From the NCBI RefSeq assembly GCF_045679555.1, contig NC_092122.1, positions 13,755,506 to 13,819,505 of the forward strand: a stretch of DNA of 64,000 nt, written 5' to 3'. The position numbers were made by a program, and so were the translations under genes. Below the pieces are notes generated by a model. The model did not search any database and was not told the DNA's origin. It saw only the letters and a list, made by a program, of their open reading frames with translations. Each line of letters opens with the position of its first letter. Within the stretch, counting starts at the first letter, position 1. This stretch comes from Salvelinus alpinus (lineage: Eukaryota > Chordata > Actinopteri > Salmoniformes > Salmonidae). Shown here piece by piece: positions 47,375 to 61,352 of the stretch.

Positions 47375-48727
47375 ATGGGGAGGTTCAAGTCTCTAGTTAG
47401 ACACCATGGGAGAATGATGGAGAGGTTCAAGTCTCTAGTGAGACACCATGGGAGAATGATGGGGAGGTTCCTAGTGAGACACCATGGGAGAATGATGGGG
47501 AGGTTTCTAGTGAGACACCATGGGAGAATGATGGGGAGGTTCCTAGTGAGACACCATGGGAGAATGATAGGGAGGTTCCTAGTGAGACACCATGGGAGAA
47601 TGATGGGGAGGTTCCTAGTGATACACCATGGGAGAATGATGGGGAGGTTCCTAGTGAGACACCATGGGAGAATGATGGGGAGGTTCAAGTCTCTAGTGAG
47701 ACACCATGGTAGAATGATGAGGAGGTTCCTAGTGAGACACCATGGGAGAATGATGGGGAGGTTCCTAGTGAGACACCATGGGAGAATGATGGGGAGGTTC
47801 CTAGTGAGACACCATGGTAGAATGATGAGGAGGTTCCTAGTGAGACACCATGGGAGAATGATGGGGAGGTTCCTAGTGAGACACCATGGGAGAATGATGG
47901 GGAGGTTCCTAGTGAGACACAATGGGAGAATGATGGGGAGGTTCCTAGTGAGACACAATGGGAGAATGATGGGGAGGTTCCTAGTGAGACACAATGGGAG
48001 AATGATGGGGAGGTTCCTAGTGAGACACTATGGGAGAATGATGGGGAGGTTCCTAGTGAGACACTATGGGAGAATGATGGGGAGGTTCCTAGTGAGACAC
48101 TATGGGAGAATGATGGGGAGGTTCCTAGTGAGACACAATGGGAGAATGATGGGGAGGTTCCTAGTGAGACACTATGGGAGAATGATGGGGAGGTTCCTAG
48201 TGAGACACTATGGGAGAATGATGGGGAGGTTCCTAGTGAGACACCATGGGAGAATGATGGGGAGGTTCCTAGTGAGACACCATGGGAGAATGATGGGGAG
48301 GTTCCTAGTGAGACACTATGGGAGAATGATGGGGAGGTTCCTAGTGAGACACAATGGGAGAATGATGGGGAGGTTCCTAGTGAGACACTATGGGAGAATG
48401 ATGGGGAGGTTCCTAGTGAGACACTATGGGAGAATGATGGGGAGGTTCCTAGTGAGACACAATGGGAGAATGATGGGGAGGTTCCTAGTGAGACACTATG
48501 GGAGAATGATGGGGAGGTTCCTAGTGAGACACTATGGGAGAATGATGGGGAGGTTCCTAGTGAGACACCATGGGAGAATGATGGGGAGGTTCCTAGTGAG
48601 ACACCATGGGAGAATGATGGGGAGGTTCCTAGTGAGACACTATCGGAGAATGATGGGGAGGTTCCTAGTGAGACACAATGGGAGAATGATGGGGAGGTTC
48701 CTAGTGAGACACAATGGGAGAATGGAG
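47375..48727. repeat. 36-bp minisatellite, about 37 units, inside the old LINE
   Basis: Unit GGGGAGGTTCCTAGTGAGAC followed by ACCATGGGAGAATGAT (36 bp). The first two units and one later unit have a 42-bp form with TTCAAGTCTCTAG. One position varies among CACCATG, CACAATG and CACTATG, and blocks of these variants recur in order (higher-order repeat). Because 36 is a multiple of three and the unit has no stop in several frames, long open frames exist on both strands (12-residue repeats GRFLVRHHGRMM and NLPIILPWCLTR). These are not evidence of a gene. Confidence 0.96.
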
Positions 48728-49070
48728 GGATATATCAGAAGAGGAAATGGTAGAACGGTGATTTACTGGGCAAGACGGCTTTATCTGTGGCTGTCTGAAG
48801 GTGGAATTGATTGGAATAATTGTATACACAAATGTACAGTATAAATGTTTGAGGTCCTCCAATCAGAGGTGAGGGTGTGGATGGGATTATTGTATGTTTT
48901 GTGTTTCACTATTTATGTTTTGTGTTTTGGTTTCATGCTGTGAGAGGTGTCTGTTGGTCCTGGTGGTTATGAGCGGGGCCTTGCCGGCATCTCGGGGCGG
49001 GTGGGGCGAGCGCAACCACTGACCAGAGCGCCAACATTAGTATTGTCTTTGTATTGTTGTTGTTTTAAAG

Positions 49071-49965
49071 AAAAAAAATATTAGATTTAAAAACTGTGTG
49101 CTCTCAGACCAAATAAAAAAACAATCAGGGCAACAGTTCTACAATAGGTGATTAAATGAGCTAGCCTCAAGGGAACAAGCGCTTGAGTTCTAATTTAATG
49201 TTGCAGTTGTTTCCCATGCTACACAGACACTGTTTCAGTCTGGATGCATACAGTATTAATGTCTACAATGAGCCTGCCTTATCTGACCATCTCAATCAGA
49301 GAGCCCACATACCTCATACTACTGTCCAATCACCAATCACCACAAATCACTGAAATTAGCTCGGTCTTACCTCTGTGTGCGAAGGAGGGAGAGGGGTAGA
49401 GAGAGGGTGGGAGGGTGAGGAAAGGCCTCAATGTATTTAATTATTGGTCCCTAGTCTCTGAGACGCTCCATTGGCCATTATGGTGAGGGGTAGCCTAGCA
49501 GCTGTCATTCCCTTCTGTTGTCAGGGCAACCACAGGAGTCTCACCCCTTCCCCACCCCCCCAATCTTATACAGGCTTTGCCGCTGATATCTCTTTCTATG
49601 CTCCCCATTCTCTCCCTCTTCCTTTCTCTCCTCGCTCTGATGTCTCTGTGCATGAATGATGCTCAAAGGCATTTATTCACTTTGGGGGTGTTGCTCTAAA
49701 GCTTCTCTCTCCCTCTCTTTATCCTGTCTCTGTGACATCAACTTTTCTGTCTCTCTCTCCCTTTACGCTGTCTCTGCATGATCAATTGTTCTGTCTCTCT
49801 CTTTGTCCTGTCTCTGCGACATCAACTGTTCTGTCTGTCTCTGTACCGTATTCATGGACTCGCCCTGAGATGTGTGAGTTGGTGGGTAGGATATGGGTTA
49901 TCCATGGTGTTTGGGCTAGGATCTCTGGGAATGAGGACAGACTTATAGCCATCGGGGAGACAGGG
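49071..49965 (+). other. tmcc3 intron 1 sequence
   Basis: No gene or mobile element recognised; a repeated CTGTCTCTGYGACATCAACT-like motif occurs about three times near 49725-49830. Confidence 0.5.
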
Positions 49966-49981
49966 AGACAGAGACAGAGAC

Positions 49982-50071
<90 letters not shown>
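49966..50071. repeat. (GA)n microsatellite
   Basis: GA and CAGA repeats becoming pure GA. Confidence 0.95.
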
Positions 50072-50075
<4 letters not shown>

Positions 50076-50683
50076 CAGGCAGAGTGGCGTGTTGGAGGAG
50101 GAAGAGATGAAGAGGGAATCTAGTCAGAGCAAACAGGGGTTTGATTTAATACACTAAAGTAGCTACTAGCTAGCGGCCCCTCTCCTCTCCTAGTCAGAAG
50201 ACTTGGCTGAAGCTATACATATCTGGACCAGGTTGGCAGAATCTTTTTAGGTATTTCTCTCTATCCCTCTATCTTCCCTTCTCTGTGGATCTCTTTCTGT
50301 GTGTGTGTTTTGGATTAGGGATTGAGCGTGAGCTAAGCCTACAGTGGACAGACACGCACTAACAAACCAACAGAGATGCCGGGTATAGTGAGTAACACAG
50401 CCTCGGATTAACACACACATAGGCACTCACTCATCAAAAGGATTTTCTGTATCACCGAGCTGTTTTAACATTATATACCACAGGCTCCGAGCTGACTGGA
50501 TCTTTTTAGTCAATCATTATGAAACCAATCTCTACCTGAAGAAGCTTATGTGACGATGCAAATTGTTGCCGGCCATAATATCGACTCAAGTAATGGCCAT
50601 ACAGCCCAGCTGTCACATTATAAAGCATTAAACACTAGTCTGCTGACTGTGTCCGTGCACACACAGCCTATTCACACCAGTGG

Positions 50684-50814
50684 AGGCTGCTGAGGGGAGG
50701 ACGGCTCCTAATAATGGCTGGAATGGAGTAAATGGAATGGCATCAAAAACCTGGTTTCCATCCATTACACTCCATTCCAGCCATTATTATGAGCCGTCCT
50801 CCCCTCAGCTGCCC
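50684..50814. mobile_element. Palindromic MITE (hairpin), about 130 bp
   Basis: The arms GAGGGGAGGACGGCTC plus TAATAATGGCTGGAATGGA (50692-50737) and their reverse complement (about 50758-50806) are nearly perfect; the spacer is about 20 bases. A frequently seen salmonid palindromic repeat as I remember it. No coding capacity. Confidence 0.85.
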
Positions 50815-50947
50815 CCCTCCCCCCCGATTTACACTCACAGGAATACAGCTGGTTCATATCAGCGAGCTAATTCCACCAGATTAGTGTGAAATCTACTGTA
50901 CCTACAAACACATTCAGTGCTATTCAGTTACTGTACCATACACACAC

Positions 50948-51147
50948 AACACACAGGGGAGTGGTGTGTGTGTTAAAGAGAGCAAGCTAGATCAATTATC
51001 TGCCCTATTCAGTTACTGTACCATACACACACACACACACACACAGCCAGGCTCACAGATTGAGTTGACTAGATCAGTGTAGATTACGTAACACACAGGG
51101 GAGTGGTGTGTGTGTTAAAGAGAGCAAGCTAGATCAATTATCTGCCC
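50948..51147. repeat. Local segmental duplication, about 142-bp period
   Basis: AACACACAGGGGAGTGGTGT and the following bases to TCAATTATCTGCCC occur at 50948-51005 and 51090-51147. The preceding ATTCAGTTACTGTACCATAC also occurs twice. Confidence 0.92.
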
Positions 51148-51547
51148 ATTGGTTCCACTGACACATCTTCACATGTGGACGCCAAGTCGGTAAACTGCTT
51201 TCCTAAGAGCTCTGACACGTGTGTCCTGTGTCTCCCGTGTGCTGCGCAGTACGACGTGTTCTTCACCAGAACTCCAAAGATGGACGGTCTGTGTTGTGTG
51301 AGTGCGTCCATAAATCCACCGAATCTGTTACCTTTTCATCTGTTACCTTTTCATCTGAACTATCTGTTGCGATCGGGAGAGTGGGCCATCAGTTATTGTT
51401 TATAGTTATTACCGCGGCGCGCCCCTTGGAGTGCACACTTCAAACCTATTGTTTAATGTAAATGGTCAATGATCACGGCCCTACAGATCATCACAGGCCA
51501 ATCATGCCATCGATATGTGGTTAATATGGAATGAAATGACATGTACA
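51148..51547 (+). other. tmcc3 intron 1 sequence
   Basis: No recognised feature; an open stretch after GTGCTGCGCAG near 51249 was considered as an exon and not accepted. Confidence 0.45.
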
Positions 51548-52178
51548 ACCAGGTCCTGCCGTGTAGTTCTGGGCTGATCCCTCACCTTCCTCATGATCAT
51601 TGATGCCCCACGAGGTGAGATCTTGCATGGAGCCCCAGACCGAGGGTGATTGACCGTCATCTTGAACTTCTTCCATTTTCTAATAATTGCGCCAACAGTT
51701 GTTGCCTTCTCACCAAGCTGCTTACCTATTGTCCTGTAGCCCATCCCAGCCTTGTGCAGGTCTACAATTTTATCCCTGATGTCCTTACACAGCTCTCTGG
51801 TCTTGGCCATTGTGGAGAGGTTGGAGTCTGTTTGATTGAGTGGGTGGACAGGTGTCTTTTATACAGGTAACGAGTTCAAACAGGTGCAGTTAATACAGGT
51901 AATGAGTGGAGAACAGGAGGGCTTCTTAAAGAAAAACTAACAGGTCTGTGAGAGCCGGAATTCTTACTGGTTGGTAGGTGATCAAATACTTATGTCATGC
52001 AATAAAATGCGAATTAATTACTTAAAAATCATACAATGTGATTTTCTGGATTTTTGTTTTAAATTCCGTCTCTCACAGTTGAAGTGTACCTATGATAAAA
52101 ATTACAGACCTCTACATGCTTTGTAAGTAGGAAAACCTGCAAAATCGGCAGTGTATCAAATACTTGTTCTCCCCACTG
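51548..52178 (-). mobile_element. Truncated Tc1-like element: terminal repeat and transposase N-terminus
   Basis: Right end CCCCACTG followed by TA (52179-52180). On the minus strand the transposase starts at 51810 ([20 protein letters not shown]) and stays open to about residue 87 ([10 protein letters not shown]), where the element is cut off. Unlike the copies at 54.3-56.8 kb it keeps the unshifted reading GATAAAATTG. Same family as 6717-7257. Confidence 0.9.
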
Positions 52179-52639
52179 TATGAAGACAAGCTTGAAAGGG
52201 TTAAATATGAAACGTCATTGTTTGCTGAACTGATCAATTCTGATATCAAACTAATGGGGATTATAGATTGAATAACCGATCACTGATTGAATTATTTGTA
52301 TTATTCTTCTCATGATTAGGATGAATAGTTACGAGCCTAAATGACTCAATGATGATTCCTATTAACTTCTTAATGAACTGAATTGCTGAATTACCTAATT
52401 ATGTTAATAATGAATGATTGTTATGATTTGATCTTTGTGATTTTTGAATTTGATTGGATACATGTTATTCTGTTTGCTTTGTTATGCAGCACAGACTACC
52501 CAGTAAATATACCACTTTATGGTTAAAGGAATTCCTGCCTCAGTCTCATCCATTCCTCTGTCACCTGACCCGTGACCACCGGTTCACCTTCACTGTCAGT
52601 CATCCTACCTGTCCAGCTACCCACACAGATTCCACTAAT
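52179..52639 (+). other. tmcc3 intron 1 sequence
   Basis: AT-rich; nothing recognised. Confidence 0.45.
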
Positions 52640-53172
52640 CTTTCAGTCGTACAGAGGCCCATTATCAGCAACTATCACTCCTGTGTTCCAATGACACGTT
52701 TGTGTTAGCTAATCCAAGTTGATCATTTTAAAAGGCTAATTGATCATTAGAAAACCCTTTTGCAATTATGTTAGCACAGCTGAAACTGTTGTTCTGATTA
52801 AAGAAGCAATAAAACTGGCCTTCTTTAGACTAGTTGAGTATCTGGAGCATCAGCATTTGTGGGTTCGATTATAGGCTCAAAATGGCCAGAAACAAAGACC
52901 TTTCTTCTGAAACTCGTCAGTCTATTCTTGTTCTGAGAAATGAAGGCTATTCCATGCAAGAAATTGCCAAGAAAGATGCTGGCCTTCTAGGCAGAGCTGC
53001 AAAGAAAAAGCCATATCTCAGACTGGCCAATAAAAATAAAAGATTAAGATGGGCAAAAGAACACAGACACTGGACAGAGAAACTCTGCCTAGAAAGCCAG
53101 CATCCTGGAGTCGCCTCCTCACTGTTGACGTTGAGACTGGTGTTTTGCGGATACTATTTAATGAAGCTACAT
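52640..53172 (+). mobile_element. Rearranged Tc1-type element of another family
   Basis: The leader and transposase start (MARNKDLSSETRQSILVL at 52882) jump after QEIAKK to a later transposase part (DAGLLGRAAKKKPYLRLANK, then RLRWAKEH). That is followed by an inverted piece: CTCTGCCTAGAAAGCCAGCA at 53083 is the reverse complement of TGCTGGCCTTCTAGGCAGAG at 52978. So the copy has an internal deletion and an inversion. Not functional. Outer borders approximate. Confidence 0.8.
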
Positions 53173-53710
<538 letters not shown>

Positions 53711-54282
53711 CCCAGCCTTACCTCTCCCATATGTTACAGGAGTAGTGTGTTCCCGGATTTGTGCGTGTGTTGTTCGATGTCTGTGTACTGTGTAGCCTTA
53801 TTTATCCGCCAGTGTTTTAGTTAGTGCGTGTGTATTGTTCTCTGGGTGGCTGTTTAGTCATAGTAGAGCTCTCCATTTTGTAAATTGATGTTAAAGGTCC
53901 ATCTCAATATCAATCAACTCATTTCTGGGTAACAATTAAATACCTTACTGTGATTGTTTTCAATGACAATTGCTCCCCCAAAAATTTGTGGGGAGGGGAA
54001 AACTAGCTTTTATTGTCAGAGAGGTTTGGAATTCTCTTTCTTATTGGTCTATTAACTAATTACCGCTTGGTGATGTCACCAGTCAGGCCAAAACTCCAGC
54101 CCACCAAAACAGGCTGAAATATCAGGCGGTCTTTTTTTTTATTTTTTTTTTTTTACAGTATTTTTATTGGAATTTCACAATTTTCACCCATATTAAAGAG
54201 ATACAACAACAGAGACAAGGCAAAAAAAAATAATAATAATAAAAAAATACGGCACCCGCCTACACATATCTGCGCATACATA

Positions 54283-56825
<2,543 letters not shown>

Positions 56826-57042
56826 TATATATATATATACACATATACCTATACACACATACGCACACCACTTTCCTATCCCCGCTTCTCTCACCCTATC
56901 CCCATCATTGCGTCTCTCAATACATACATTTTAAACAAACTTACAAACAGAGATTAAACAAAAAAGCTCGGTTTAAACTAAGAAGTTAGGTTCCACACAT
57001 GGAACATACAGTGTAGTTCTGAATACATAGATCACCACCATT

Positions 57043-60000
57043 CTAAGAGAATCCTTGCAGCATAATAGCTGATACCTCAGGTTCTAGGTAATTTAGATAG
57101 GGTTCCCACACTTTGTAGAACTGATCTGTTTTAGAATGCAATGTACATGTCAGATATTCCAGAGGCACCCATTCAAAAAGTATCTTATGCCAATCTTTAA
57201 TAGAAGGAACCTTATCACTAATCCACCGTAAAAGGATGTTTTTCCTTGCAGCAAAGGTAAGGATGTTATAAAGCCTCCTCTTACTCACAGAAGTAACATG
57301 CCTACTAGGGAGACCCAACAGTAAAGAAACTGGGTCCAATTCTAGATCAACCCCTAGGATCTTTTCAATTTCTTGCAGAACACCAGACCAGTATCTTTGT
57401 ATTTTGGTACATGACCATAAACAATGTGTTAGGGTGCCTGTATCAGTTTTGCATTTAAGACACTGAGGAGAAGAGGAAGAGGGGCTAAAGGCATGTCTGC
57501 GATTTGGGGATATATGCAATCGGTGTATTATTCTTAATTGGATTGCTCTAGTACGATTACATATAGATATTGTTTTTGCATATCTCCAAATGTCCTCCCA
57601 CATCTCTTCGTCAATAGTCACAGACAATTCTTTCTCCCACACTTGTTTCACCCTCTGTGTATCGACAGCAGGAAAGGACCTTAAAGCATCATAAAACAGA
57701 CTTACAGACATTTTCCTTTGTGGAAAGAAAAGCATTCTCTCAATGACAGACATATCAGGGTTACCAATTAAGGTGGTGCTCTTCACAATATAATGTCTTA
57801 CTTGTAGGAAGCGGAAAAAGTCCTGCTTTGGGAGTCGGTATTTCTCCACCATCTGCTCAAATGACAATAGAATCTTATCAGCAAATAAGTCATTTAGTCT
57901 GCGTATGCCCTTATTAAGCCAAGAGTTAAAGCCAGCATCCAGCAATCCTGGACCAAAATCTGGGTTGTTAAGAATTGGGGTAAGAGCAGAGGTCAGTTTG
58001 GACCTTCCCAGGAAGCGCCGAACTGACCTCCACACCTTGAGTGTGTTAAGTGTAATAGGATTATTGCAGTGATCTTCTACAGACTTGAAACTTCTGAAAA
58101 ATAAAAGATCCTGTAAGGGGTATTTTGAAAGAGAAGTCTCAATGTCTAACCAAATAGAGGAGTCATCGTTTGTGATCCAATCAGAAATATAACATAGGTG
58201 GGCACACCACTGATAGAACCTGATATTGGGCAGATCCAAGCCCCCCATAGAACTTGGCAGCTGCAATATTGCCATCTTAAGCCTTGGCTTGCGTTTACTC
58301 CATATGAAGGAACTTAGCCATCCATTTACATCCTTTATTACCTTATTGGAGAGTAATACTGGGATCATTTGGATTGGGTAAAGTAGTCTAGATAAAATGT
58401 TCATTTTCAAGAGGGATATTCTACCCAACCAAGAAATCGGGAGAGAGTTCCAGCGCTCCAGATCCTGTCTTACTGTATCAAACAAGGGAACAAAATTGTC
58501 TTTGTACATTTGCTGGAATTTAGGAGTTACAAATATACCCAGATACGTAAAGCCTGAGGGAGACCATTTAAAAGGGAAGGGGGGAGAAGTATTAGGTACA
58601 GAGTGAAGGCTACCAAGTGGCATAGCCTCTGATTTAGTTAAGTTAATCTTGTAGCCTGAGAATTCGCTGAATAATTGAATAATATTAATAAGAGATGTAG
58701 TTGAGGTCTCGGGATTAGAGATGAATATCAGGACATCATCAGCATACAAGCTTATTTTATGGTGAACATCACCAATGAGCAGCCCCTGTATAGCAGGCGT
58801 TACCCTGATGGCCTCAGCCAGTGGTTCCATAGCGAGTGCAAATAGGAGGGGGGACAAAGGGCAGCCCTGTCTGGTACCTCTGTATATAGAGAAGCTATTT
58901 GACCTTAGCCCATTAGTAAGGACAGCAGCCTGAGGATCCTCATATAAAACTTTCACCCATTTTATAAAGTTGTCCCCTAGACCAAATTTATTTAGAGCAA
59001 AGAGTAGGTAAGACCACTCCACACGATCAAATGCTTTCTCAGCATCTAGGGAGAGCACAAGACCATCCCTAGCACTTTGTTGGTAGGCTTGAATTACATT
59101 AAGAAGCCGCCTGACATTGTTGCACGACTTACGGCCCTTAATGAAGCCAGTTTGGTCTCCTTTCACAATTAGTGGCAGTGAGTCCTCTAATCTTGTGGCT
59201 AGAATTTTAGAAAGTAATTTTCTATCCACATTCAGAAGGGAAATTGGTCTGTACGAGGAACAAGACTCTGGACATTTTCCCTTTTTGAGAATAAGTGATA
59301 TGTTGGCTTCCCTCAGCGTTTGAGGGAGCTGGTCATTTGAAAATGAGTGGTTAAACATATCACGCAATGGCTCAAGGATCAGGCCATGAAACTCTTTATA
59401 GAATTCACTACCAAACCCGTCTGGTCCTGGGGCCTTACCGTTTTGCAGATTCTTAATTGCGAACATTATCTCTTCCTCGGTAATAGGGGCATTAAGGAGA
59501 GACCTCTGGTCTTCGGAGATAGTAGGGAGCTCAATCTTAGAAAAGAAATTCTCCATTAATTTGGGTGCGTCATTTGGCAGTTCTGAGGCATAAAGATTTG
59601 CATAAAATTTCTTAAATGAGTCATTTATCAATTTATTTTCATATAAATGATTGCCATCCGAATCAGTAATAGTAGCAATTGACTGTGAGTCAGCTCTCTT
59701 TTTAGCTAAGTACGCCAAGTACTTTCCTGGCTTATCGCCATGTTCGTATAGCTTTTGCCTGACAAATCCCATTTTCTTTTCAGCGTCCTGTGTTAGGAGA
59801 GAGTCCAACGTTGATCTAAGAACTGATATTTCCTTTAATAGGGCAGGAGTGGGAGTTTTAATGTAGTCCTTCTCTTTAGTTCCTAATTCACCCTCTAACC
59901 TTTTTTGCTTTTCACGCTTTTTCCGCCTCTTAGTGGCTGTGTATGACATAATCAGACCCCTGGCGTACGCTTTACAGGTTTCCCAAAGGAGCGAGGGATT

Positions 60001-60846
60001 ATCTGTTGATTGAGAGTTAATAGAGAAAAATGCTTTAAACTCTGTAATAAAATATGATGTGAACGTATGGTCTTTAAGGATGGTTGTATTCAACCTCCAA
60101 TGTCTTGACAGATTGAATGCCCCGTTGAGTTTTATGTCCAGGATCACCTCCGCATGATCAGATATGACTATGCTTCCTATCCTAGCAGATAAAACAGACT
60201 GCAAAGACGTCCTGGGCATAAAAAAGTAATCTATTCTAGTCTGACATCCATGAGGTGCAGAGAAAAAAGTGAACTCTCTGTTGGAGGGGTGAAAAGTTCT
60301 CCAAACATCAGCATACCCCAGATCATCACAAATAGCTTTAAGTGACTTAGCTCGAGGGGAGAGTGAAGCTATACCGCTGGGAAACTTATCAATAAGGGGG
60401 TTCAACAAACAATTAAAATCTCCTCCAACCACTGCAGTGTCTGAGTTTAATTCTGAAAAGTCTAGAAATACCTTGGTGAGGAAATCAGGGGGGTGGGCAG
60501 GGGGGAAGTAAATATTCATTATGGAGATGCTCTGCCCTTGTAAAGTACCATTAATTATAACAAAGTGACCAGATTTATCTTTCACACAATTCAAGACCTT
60601 AAGTGGTAAGTTCTTTTTCACAAGAATTGCTACACCTCTACTTCTGGATGTAAATGATGAGAAAAACACTTGACCAAACCCCCCTTGTTGTAATTTCAGA
60701 TGTTCCTTATCATCCAAATGAGTTTCTTGCAACAGGGCAATATCAACATTTTCTTTTTTCAAAAAAGACAGTACCTTCTTCCTTTTAATGGGATTATGGC
60801 TCCCTCTAATGTTCCATGTACATACACGCAGTGTATTACCTGCCAT
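57043..60846 (-). CDS. L1 ORF2 protein: endonuclease and reverse transcriptase, 1267 aa, intact
   Basis: Performs target-primed reverse transcription of L1 RNA. The APE-type endonuclease is at residues 1-240: catalytic Glu in LLQETH (E41), GGDFN (D143, N145), RIDYFF (about 204-209) and SDH (229-231). The reverse transcriptase is at about 460-760: GKAPGPDGF (470-478), first Asp in LSLDAEKAFD (D601), RQGCPLSPLLF (659-669) and YADD (701-704). Near the C-terminus a Cys/His zinc site (CLKCKTDTGTLTHCLWSC) is present. Length fits vertebrate L1 ORF2. No stop or frameshift. Start ATG at 60846 gives MAGNTLRVCTWNIRG, directly before the conserved endonuclease start. Confidence 0.95.
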   Translation of the reverse strand: MAGNTLRVCTWNIRGSHNPIKRKKVLSFLKKENVDIALLQETHLDDKEHLKLQQGGFGQVFFSSFTSRSRGVAILVKKNLPLKVLNCVKDKSGHFVIINGTLQGQSISIMNIYFPPAHPPDFLTKVFLDFSELNSDTAVVGGDFNCLLNPLIDKFPSGIASLSPRAKSLKAICDDLGYADVWRTFHPSNREFTFFSAPHGCQTRIDYFFMPRTSLQSVLSARIGSIVISDHAEVILDIKLNGAFNLSRHWRLNTTILKDHTFTSYFITEFKAFFSINSQSTDNPSLLWETCKAYARGLIMSYTATKRRKKREKQKRLEGELGTKEKDYIKTPTPALLKEISVLRSTLDSLLTQDAEKKMGFVRQKLYEHGDKPGKYLAYLAKKRADSQSIATITDSDGNHLYENKLINDSFKKFYANLYASELPNDAPKLMENFFSKIELPTISEDQRSLLNAPITEEEIMFAIKNLQNGKAPGPDGFGSEFYKEFHGLILEPLRDMFNHSFSNDQLPQTLREANISLILKKGKCPESCSSYRPISLLNVDRKLLSKILATRLEDSLPLIVKGDQTGFIKGRKSCNNVRRLLNVIQAYQQSARDGLVLSLDAEKAFDRVEWSYLLFALNKFGLGDNFIKWVKVLYEDPQAAVLTNGLRSNSFSIYRGTRQGCPLSPLLFALAMEPLAEAIRVTPAIQGLLIGDVHHKISLYADDVLIFISNPETSTTSLINIIQLFSEFSGYKINLTKSEAMPLGSLHSVPNTSPPFPFKWSPSGFTYLGIFVTPKFQQMYKDNFVPLFDTVRQDLERWNSLPISWLGRISLLKMNILSRLLYPIQMIPVLLSNKVIKDVNGWLSSFIWSKRKPRLKMAILQLPSSMGGLDLPNIRFYQWCAHLCYISDWITNDDSSIWLDIETSLSKYPLQDLLFFRSFKSVEDHCNNPITLNTLKVWRSVRRFLGRSKLTSALTPILNNPDFGPGLLDAGFNSWLNKGIRRLNDLFADKILLSFEQMVEKYRLPKQDFFRFLQVRHYIVKSTTLIGNPDMSVIERMLFFPQRKMSVSLFYDALRSFPAVDTQRVKQVWEKELSVTIDEEMWEDIWRYAKTISICNRTRAIQLRIIHRLHISPNRRHAFSPSSSSPQCLKCKTDTGTLTHCLWSCTKIQRYWSGVLQEIEKILGVDLELDPVSLLLGLPSRHVTSVSKRRLYNILTFAARKNILLRWISDKVPSIKDWHKILFEWVPLEYLTCTLHSKTDQFYKVWEPYLNYLEPEVSAIMLQGFS

Positions 60847-61352
60847 TGCACTTTGACCGTTTCATATTCAGACTGAATCCCACTGTAAAAATGGGGTGGT
60901 ACCTTTTTCCATGTGTTGAACTCTCTTCTATCTCACCGAGCATAAACAAACGATATGAACCCTGAACTCTAACTATACTAAACCCAAAAATTAAACATGT
61001 AAAGATCCAAAAGGGGGTTTTCCCACTAGCTAACATGCAGGGGATTTCAACTTTCCAATGTAGACTCTTAAGTCTGCATTGCCACTCAATAGCCTCGTCC
61101 TTTATACATATGAAAATGAAAATCAATATATGAAGATTGAGGCTCTTCCACCTAAAACCAAGCCTGGGCACCAATATAGATTCACCCATATCTCAGCCTG
61201 AGCTATAGCGGCAGTTACTTTAGCAAGAAAAATAATAAAAATACGAATATTACTGAACCGGAGCATGTGAGAGCTCACACCACTGTTTCATGATCAGGTT
61301 CAAATAAGATAATAAAGTTATCCAATGCTGCGGCGGCGCAGCTTAAAGTTAT

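Larger units (their letters stand above)
44450..49070 (+). mobile_element. Old degenerate L1-type LINE containing four later insertions or expansions
   Basis: On the + strand, fragments of a LINE ORF2: SRIDYFLV (end of endonuclease, about 44480), IIFIADFEKAF (about 44610), GVKQGCPLSPYLC (about 44776), YADDS (about 44900), then a decayed thumb and C-terminus to about 47340, and a 3' part at 48730-49070. Many stops and shifts. It is interrupted by a MITE (45940-46423), a solo LTR (46696-47045), an L2 tail (47105-47173) and a 36-bp minisatellite (47375-48727). Outer borders approximate. Confidence 0.75.

Noticed and set aside
47375-48727. CRISPR-like regular array
   Set aside because: Units are contiguous with no unique spacers, and the genome is vertebrate.
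47299-48844. Open frames of 492 codons (+) and 231 codons (-) over the 36-bp array
   Set aside because: Unit length is divisible by three and lacks stops; no start context, domain or homology; lies inside a dead LINE.
51249-51300. Possible small exon after GTGCTGCGCAG (YDVFFTRTPKMDGLC)
   Set aside because: Acceptor-like site only; peptide unknown and donor poor.
60836-61189. 117-codon open frame between L1 ORF1 and ORF2
   Set aside because: No known domain; overlaps the ORF2 start in another frame. It could be a chance frame in the inter-ORF spacer.
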